Assembly (NCBI GenBank): GCA_937890845.1
Contig: CALADR010000338.1
Coordinates: 1 to 11,390 of the forward strand
Source of the DNA: an uncultured Bacteroidales bacterium
GTDB taxonomy: Bacteria; Bacteroidota; Bacteroidia; Bacteroidales; UBA932
Length of the DNA stretch: 11,390 nt
Direction: 5' to 3'
Position numbers and translations under genes: made by a program. Numbering within the stretch: the first letter of the stretch is position 1; every line of letters starts with the position of its first letter. The notes under the pieces were generated by a model. The model was not told the origin of the DNA. It saw only the letters and a program-made list of their open reading frames with translations, and ran no database searches. Shown here one piece after another: positions 7,289 to 11,390 of the stretch.

Positions 7289-7326
7289 TTCCAGCATTCA
7301 GGGCTTGTCTATGCCGAATGCTGGAA
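7289..7326. repeat. Intergenic hairpin between the lipoprotein and S41 genes
   Basis: A perfect 11-bp inverted repeat (TTCCAGCATTC / GAATGCTGGAA) has a 16-base loop that can add a 3-bp GGC/GCC helix. It sits 13 bases after the lipoprotein stop at 7340 and 37 bases before the S41 start. On the - strand no U tract follows the stem directly (the next run of identical bases is a late A7), so it is a poor intrinsic terminator. It may instead tune processing or read-through between the two genes. Confidence 0.55.
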
Positions 7327-7339
7327 ACTAAATGTATTA

Positions 7340-8713
7340 CTATAGGCTTAGAGGAAGTATGATTCCTGCTTTTGCTGTCTTGGAAGCTTTTCTTATAAGT
7401 ACGATTTCAGAAGTGAAAATTATAACTGGTTCTGATGAGTATTCGCTTGTCACTTTCATCATTGCTGGAGCATAATTACCGCTTTTGTTTATAGTGACAG
7501 TGTTTCCGTCCTCGGAAACAGTGACAGGGAAGCTCATGAGGCTGTCATTCCACTTGCCTGTCACCATTTTGCGAAGGCCGCTGAATCTGAATTTTTCGCC
7601 GTTACGTACTGTCATAAAGTATCCCATGTCATTCCAGCTTACTTCCTTGCTAGTGCCGATTGTTCCGTCAGGGAAGAACTCTATGAACCATTTAGGCCCG
7701 TAGTTCTGGTTTGCCTCTTCCGCATTGGATGCAAATCCTTTTTCTATCATCTGCTCAGGTGACATGTAAGCGAAGTCAGGGTTGTTTCCAAATCCGAGGA
7801 CTACAAGTCTGTTCGCCTTGGAGTATTCAGCCTCTGTTTCCTTATTCACTCCCTTTGCGATAGTTACAGGGAAGGAGACAGTTTCACCATTCTCGTTAGT
7901 GGCTGTTGCAGTATACTCTCCAGGCATATTGGCTCTGATTTCTCCTCCTGCCTGAGGTACAGCTACCGTGTTTATATCTATTCTTTCACTGAAATCTATG
8001 CCTTCTTCATTAATTGCGCATATTCCGAAAGAGTAATCTGTTTCTGCTTCAAGTTTTTCTGATGTGATAACAGCTCCGCTTTCTGAAAGTGCACCTGAGA
8101 GCACATCATTTCCAAGCATTTGTCCGTTGTTCTTTATAATGTCTGTAAGAGAAGAACCCTGGTTGAGCAGATAGTCAAAGTCTTCCTTCTTGGCAAGACA
8201 GGCATAGATGGATGCAGTATTCTTTACTTTTACATTTACAGATATCTCAGACCATGGTGACTGAGTCTCGACTTTTTCCAATGTGATTTCAGGCTTTGGA
8301 CCGCTAGGTTCTTTTGTCGTGAAGTTGAACAACTTGAAGAATTCACGTCCATCTGCGTCAAATCCTACAATACCGAAAATATATTCGCTTTGAGGTTTGA
8401 GCCCTTTCGGAGTGAGTTTTGCCGCGCCTTTATAAGCTCTCTGACCGGCTCCGGTTTCTATGTTCTTCTGGTCATCCCAGTTTCCGATTATCATGCCGCG
8501 TACAGATTCCTTACCTTCAAATTCAGCAGCATCGAACTCTTTCTTTTCAGCAGTGAATGCCCTGTACTCGGTAATTCCATCTTCCGGTGTTACTGATATT
8601 TCTGCGGTAAGGGATGTTATGTTGTCGATGGATACATTTATCTTATATGGAGTTTCATCTGCCTTTTTTGTCCAGAATTTCAATACATTTACAGAACTAT
8701 CGTCTACCTTCAT
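7340..8713 (-). CDS. C-terminal fragment: FN3-like modules and terminal domain
   Basis: The first ATG of this frame is at 8713, giving 457 residues, but coding clearly begins earlier (about 40 more residues back to the junction). No signal peptide is present, so on its own this product would stay in the cytoplasm. Residues about 24-135 are an FN3-like module (INVSIDNITSLTAEISV, closing with LKPQSEYIFGIVGFDADG). Residues about 140-250 are a second (EITLEKVETQSPWSEISV, closing with LEAETDYSFGICAINEEG). A short Ig-like segment (MPGEYTATATNENGETVSF, about 263-281) leads to a C-terminal domain (about 300-457) with WFIEFFPDGTIGTSKEVSW and many beta-prone stretches, perhaps a small barrel. The repeated 'L-x-x-x-x-x-Y-x-F-G-I' closings show internal duplication. 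I can assign no enzymatic role. Confidence 0.6.
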   Translation of the reverse strand: MKVDDSSVNVLKFWTKKADETPYKINVSIDNITSLTAEISVTPEDGITEYRAFTAEKKEFDAAEFEGKESVRGMIIGNWDDQKNIETGAGQRAYKGAAKLTPKGLKPQSEYIFGIVGFDADGREFFKLFNFTTKEPSGPKPEITLEKVETQSPWSEISVNVKVKNTASIYACLAKKEDFDYLLNQGSSLTDIIKNNGQMLGNDVLSGALSESGAVITSEKLEAETDYSFGICAINEEGIDFSERIDINTVAVPQAGGEIRANMPGEYTATATNENGETVSFPVTIAKGVNKETEAEYSKANRLVVLGFGNNPDFAYMSPEQMIEKGFASNAEEANQNYGPKWFIEFFPDGTIGTSKEVSWNDMGYFMTVRNGEKFRFSGLRKMVTGKWNDSLMSFPVTVSEDGNTVTINKSGNYAPAMMKVTSEYSSEPVIIFTSEIVLIRKASKTAKAGIILPLSL

Positions 8714-8835
8714 GTCATTTCCAGGTATGGTCTTGCCTGTTATGATGTAATATTCTGTTCCAGAGTAAATGTTGATTGCATCTTTCTGGGCTGTTTCCCA
8801 TATCTTGTTTATGGTAAACGTTTCGCTTGCTTCTA

Positions 8836-9432
8836 TTATCCGAAAGAAGCCAGGTACTGGCCTTCGGTCATAGGAGGTACACCAGGTATTCCCTCAAATA
8901 TCTTTTTGATAGCTTCGTAGTCGTTTTTGCTTACGACAATGTGCTTGAAGAATACGTTTTCTTCAAGTTCTGGAACTTCAATATGATAGGAAAAGTCTGT
9001 AAGTCCGATATTTTCCAATGTCGCCGCTTCTGTATATGCTATTTCTGAATCGATTTTTGCAGTAGCAATTTCGCTGTAGACAAAAGGGTTGATTTTACGT
9101 GTAGCGGCATATACGGTATATTTTTGGCCGCCGGTCAGCTCATCAGTGTGTATTGTTACTGAACCGGATTCAAAAATTGCAGAGTTTCCTTTTTCGAATA
9201 GCTCCTCTGCACTCGAAAATGAAATTGATTCAGAGTCATTGACAATGGCGTAGGCATAGTCAGCAGCCGCATCTGTTTCTATGGTTATGTCGGCTGAGGT
9301 TCTTGTTACATTGCTGATTTTGATATTTGCTGTGGGGGGAGCTGGATTGTTTTCGGTAATTTCCTTTTTATCGCAAGACAACAAAGAAATTCCGCACAGC
9401 AGCGGAGCGAAGAACATTGAAAATTTTTTCAT
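8836..9432 (-). CDS. N-terminal fragment: FN3-like lipoprotein
   Basis: This fragment has 198 residues and starts at ATG 9432. The signal peptide MKKFSMFFAPLLCGISLLSC has a canonical LLSC lipobox with Cys at 20, followed by DKKEITENNPAPP, a charged then proline-rich linker. An ATG at 9483 would place 17 unsuitable residues before the signal, so I rejected it. Residues about 35-115 form an FN3-like beta module (IKISNVTRTSADITIET, then LTGGQKYTVYAATR). Residues about 118-198 start a second module containing a KHIVVSKNDYEAIKKIFEG helix. If translated alone it would still be lipidated and exported but would lack most of its domains. I do not recognise a specific family, and its partner or ligand is unknown. 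Confidence 0.6.
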   Translation of the reverse strand: MKKFSMFFAPLLCGISLLSCDKKEITENNPAPPTANIKISNVTRTSADITIETDAAADYAYAIVNDSESISFSSAEELFEKGNSAIFESGSVTIHTDELTGGQKYTVYAATRKINPFVYSEIATAKIDSEIAYTEAATLENIGLTDFSYHIEVPELEENVFFKHIVVSKNDYEAIKKIFEGIPGVPPMTEGQYLASFG

Positions 9433-9506
9433 CTTTGCTTGTTTTAAAAATACAGTTGAATAGTAAGTATTAACAGTAAGCAATCAGTGATTTGCCGCTT
9501 GTCAGA

Positions 9507-9514
9507 CAAAAATA
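9507..9514 (-). promoter_or_regulatory. Weak candidate -7 element for the lipoprotein/S41 pair
   Basis: The - strand reads TATTTTTG, which fits TAnnTTTG, about 75 bases before the ATG at 9432. No convincing -33 element is seen. An 11-base palindrome TTGTC-A-GACAA (9499-9509) overlaps it and could be an operator, but is short enough to be chance. Confidence 0.2.
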
Positions 9515-9570
9515 AGAAAAAGTTTGATGATTTGACTGTTTTTACGCCTTTTCTTATGCAAGTAATTGAT

Positions 9571-9578
9571 TAATTTTG
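9571..9578 (+). promoter_or_regulatory. Candidate -7 element for miaA
   Basis: TAATTTTG fits TAnnTTTG and lies 24 bases before the ATG at 9603. A start near 9585 would give a leader of about 18 bases. The -33 region (around 9545-9550) is only weakly T-rich. The position in the divergent intergenic region supports a promoter here. Confidence 0.4.
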
Positions 9579-9602
9579 TAAATTAAGTTTTTCGTATCAT
9601 TT

Positions 9603-10550
9603 ATGGTAAAAAATGTTGGAGTGCCTCCTATGGCAGATCTTCCGTCACCGGAGAAAATAGATATAGAACAGCTTTTGAAGGATTATGATACAGGCGTTAT
9701 TGACCTTGTCTGCATCATAGGCCCAACAGCTTCCGGAAAGACAAAGTACGCAGTCAGTTTTGCGCAGAACTTGGGTAGGCCTGCGGAAATAATTTCAGCA
9801 GATTCCCGCCAGGTATATAGAGGAATGGATATCGGTACCGGCAAGGATTTGGAAGAATATGGAGCCATTCCGTATCATCTGATAGACATTGTCCCTGCCG
9901 GGAGTCAGTATAATATCTATGAATACCAGCGTGATTTTGAAGCAGTCTACAGAGATGTGGTTTCCAGAGGTGCCGTACCGATACTATGCGGAGGTTCTGG
10001 ACTTTATGTTGAAGCTGCATCCTGTGGATATTCTTTGCCTCAAGTGCCTGCCGATCCCGTATTGAGGGCTGAACTCGAGGGAAAGGATACGGATTTGCTG
10101 ATAGATATGCTTGCTTCTATGAAGTCTTTGCACAACTCTACGGATTACGATACCAGAAAACGGCTGATCAGGGCAATCGAAATCGCCCGATATGAGCAGG
10201 CACATCCGGTTGACAATACTCATTTTCTGCCTAAGTCTGCATATTATATAGGTACTTTGGTTTCCAGGGATGAAAGAAATATGCGTATAGACGCACGCCT
10301 TGAAGCTCGTCTTGAAGCAGGTATGGTCGAAGAAGTGAAATCTTTGCTGGACAGTGGCATTCCGGCTGAAAGTCTTATCTATTACGGACTTGAATATAAA
10401 TTTGTCACTCTTTATCTGACAGGGAAACTTACATATGAACAGATGAAAGAGCAGCTTGCAGTGGCCATCCACCAGTTTGCAAAGAGGCAGATGACTTGGT
10501 TTCGCGGAATGGAGCGCAAAGGTATACGGATTCATTGGACTGAAGTTTAA
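9603..10550 (+). CDS. miaA: tRNA dimethylallyltransferase (MiaA), Bacteroidota variant
   Basis: MiaA transfers a dimethylallyl group to N6 of A37 in tRNAs reading UNN codons. The protein has 315 residues from ATG 9603; ATG 9630 (residue 10) is an alternative. Motifs include the P-loop GPTASGKT (40-47), SADSRQVYRGMDIGTGK (65-81) with the likely catalytic Asp67, and LCGGSGLYVEA (128-138), where the usual GGT is GGS. RLIRAIEI (187-194) and IHQFAKRQMTWFR (289-301) follow. Where typical MiaA proteins have GYKE near the C-terminus, this one has YYGLEYKFVTLYLTGKLTYE (260-279), and the usual TRxYAKRQ reads IHQFAKRQ. I recall that Bacteroidales genomes often carry two MiaA paralogues, and this looks like the less standard type. 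It is probably transcribed with the metalloprotease-like gene 21 bases downstream. Confidence 0.9.
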   Translation: MVKNVGVPPMADLPSPEKIDIEQLLKDYDTGVIDLVCIIGPTASGKTKYAVSFAQNLGRPAEIISADSRQVYRGMDIGTGKDLEEYGAIPYHLIDIVPAGSQYNIYEYQRDFEAVYRDVVSRGAVPILCGGSGLYVEAASCGYSLPQVPADPVLRAELEGKDTDLLIDMLASMKSLHNSTDYDTRKRLIRAIEIARYEQAHPVDNTHFLPKSAYYIGTLVSRDERNMRIDARLEARLEAGMVEEVKSLLDSGIPAESLIYYGLEYKFVTLYLTGKLTYEQMKEQLAVAIHQFAKRQMTWFRGMERKGIRIHWTEV

Positions 10551-10571
10551 CTTTATTAAATATCTTCTGAG

Positions 10572-11390
10572 ATGAAAAAAAATTTTTGCTTTTTGACAGG
10601 TCTGTCGCTTGTTTTATTGGCGACTTCATCTGTATCGTATGCGCAGGATACTGATACTGTTCGCTTTCATTTTGCTACAGAGAAAGAGGCTAGAGTACTA
10701 GTGTGTTCTGACGACGTCTTCACAAGAGGTTGGAGTGAGTTTGACATAGTTTCAAGACTGCAGGATACTTGCGGAACAAAATCTGATTTGCTTGCATTGA
10801 AGCAGGTGGAAGTGAGAGACTGGACTGAAGAAGAAAAGCAGCTCATACTGAGTGATATGCATGAGATAAATCGCATTATCCGTACAGAAGGGTACAAATT
10901 GCCTTTTCCTGAGGAGGTTATACTCGTGAAGTCCACGATGAAAGACGAAGGGGGAGCAGCCGGATATACTCAGGCCAACTGGATTGCCCTGTCTGATTCT
11001 TATATTGAGCGTGCAGATAAGGAAGCTCGTCGTTATTTGCTGTTGCATGAACTTTCGCATATACTTACAAGAAACAGTATGGAGTACAAGACGAGATTGT
11101 ATGCCGCGCTGGGATTTAAAGTGATTCCTGAAGGAATGGTATATCCTGAGGAGTTAAAGAAAATTCGTATTTCAAATCCGGATATTGGAGCCTATGACAG
11201 TTACGGTCCATTCAAGGTCAACGGACGCAAGGAAAACTGTGCGATGTATCTGTATGCAGGTCGCCCTTATACAGGAGGTAAATTCTTTGAATATGTGGAA
11301 ATAGCATTTGTTCCATACGACTCTAATATGAACCCGAAGCGTGATGCAGACGGAAAACTTATAATGTATAATATGTCCCAAATAGAGGAC
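10572..11390 (+). CDS. Exported HELSH zinc-metalloprotease-like protein, 3' truncated by the window
   Basis: The frame is open for 273 codons from ATG 10572 to the window edge without a stop. The N-terminus MKKNFCFLTGLSLVLLATSS continues VSYA-QD, a clear signal peptide with likely cleavage after Ala24; there is no lipobox, so it should be periplasmic or secreted. HELSH (residues 159-163, bases 11046-11060) is a zinc-binding HExxH motif set in ARRYLLLHELSHILTRNSME, followed by TRLYAALGFKV. The HExxH-x2-[ST]R-x(n)-LY-xx-[IL]GF arrangement recalls uncharacterised predicted metallopeptidases; I cannot name a family. The third zinc ligand is not certain, with Glu in NSMEYK one candidate. It lies 21 bases after miaA, most likely in the same transcript. 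The rest of the protein and any anchor are outside the window. Confidence 0.8.
   Translation, partial: MKKNFCFLTGLSLVLLATSSVSYAQDTDTVRFHFATEKEARVLVCSDDVFTRGWSEFDIVSRLQDTCGTKSDLLALKQVEVRDWTEEEKQLILSDMHEINRIIRTEGYKLPFPEEVILVKSTMKDEGGAAGYTQANWIALSDSYIERADKEARRYLLLHELSHILTRNSMEYKTRLYAALGFKVIPEGMVYPEELKKIRISNPDIGAYDSYGPFKVNGRKENCAMYLYAGRPYTGGKFFEYVEIAFVPYDSNMNPKRDADGKLIMYNMSQIED

Larger units (their letters stand above)
7340..9432 (-). pseudogene. Multi-domain FN3-like lipoprotein gene split by a frame disruption
   Basis: Two open frames on the - strand appear to be one gene. The first (9432 to 8836) ends in TAA directly followed by TAG. The second is the -1 frame, which is open across the junction (from at least 8880) and has no ATG until 8713. 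Reading through it gives IIEASETFTINKIWETAQKD and onward, a natural continuation. The span of 2093 bases is one short of 698 codons, so a single lost base near 8838-8850 would explain everything; the repaired protein would have 697 residues. The repaired layout is a lipoprotein signal, three or more fibronectin-III-like modules and a distinct C-terminal domain. I see no slippery heptamer of the X-XXY-YYZ kind at the junction (TCTTTCGGATAATAG), so programmed shifting is unlikely. A true mutation and a sequencing error both remain possible. The gene sits upstream of the S41 lipoprotein gene in the same orientation. Confidence 0.75.

Noticed and set aside
8836..8850. Programmed -1 ribosomal frameshift as an explanation for the split lipoprotein
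   Set aside because: The junction TCTTTCGGATAATAG has no X-XXY-YYZ slippery heptamer in the needed phase, and I see no strong hairpin just downstream. A one-base loss or sequencing error is simpler.
9499..9509. TTGTC-A-GACAA palindrome as an operator
   Set aside because: It is only 5 bp per arm and occurs once in the window. It is not enough to claim a regulator site, so it is noted only with the weak promoter candidate.
9984..10535. 183-codon open frame on the - strand inside miaA
   Set aside because: It is antisense to miaA, its composition is rich in Cys, His and Phe, no domain is visible and it has no own promoter-like context.
1..11390. Search for CRISPR arrays, tRNA/rRNA genes, tmRNA, insertion sequences, toxin-antitoxin or defence genes
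   Set aside because: I saw no regularly spaced repeats, cloverleaf-like segments, transposase motifs or recognisable defence domains on either strand. The smpB gene is present but ssrA is not in this window.

Overview
The window looks like chromosomal DNA from a Bacteroidota bacterium, most likely order Bacteroidales. Four things point there: a GldH-type lipoprotein next to a RicT/PSP1 protein; lipoproteins built from BACON-like and fibronectin-III-like modules; starts with little Shine-Dalgarno signal; and TAnnTTTG-type -7 promoter elements upstream of smpB and miaA. I cannot fix the family or genus. Moderate GC and tight packing (no gene-free stretch above about 170 bases) suggest a core region rather than a mobile island. 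I see no rRNA, tRNA, CRISPR array, insertion sequence or phage gene.

Positions 1-4821 (+ strand) hold a dense housekeeping run: the 3' end of a LOG-family phosphoribohydrolase, a long-chain trans-polyprenyl diphosphate synthase (probably quinone side chain), DNA polymerase III delta' (holB), a RicT/PSP1 cysteine-rich protein, a GldH-like lipoprotein and the tRNA m7G46 methyltransferase trmB. Several of these genes overlap, and a 17-codon mini-ORF bridges holB and ricT with ATGA overlaps at both ends. The run meets convergent smpB at a strong 13-bp hairpin that probably terminates both transcripts and overlaps the smpB stop codon.

Positions 4848-9432 (- strand) hold smpB with its own promoter, then an accessory pair read in the order 9432 to 5461. 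The first is a large multi-domain lipoprotein gene interrupted by a -1 frame disruption near 8840. The second is a BACON-PDZ-S41 serine protease lipoprotein. A hairpin separates the two, and a strong terminator follows the protease gene.

Positions 9433-9602 are a divergent intergenic region. From 9603 (+ strand) come a MiaA-type tRNA dimethylallyltransferase with variant C-terminal motifs and, 21 bases later, an exported protein with an HELSH zinc-metalloprotease motif that runs off the window.

In function, the window combines translation and tRNA maintenance (trmB, smpB, miaA), replication (holB) and isoprenoid synthesis with two envelope or secreted proteolysis modules. I found no convincing new defence or mobile system. 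The items most worth a second look are the broken lipoprotein gene beside the S41 protease, the smpB terminator layout, the doubly coupled holB/ricT junction, the variant MiaA and the truncated HExxH protein.
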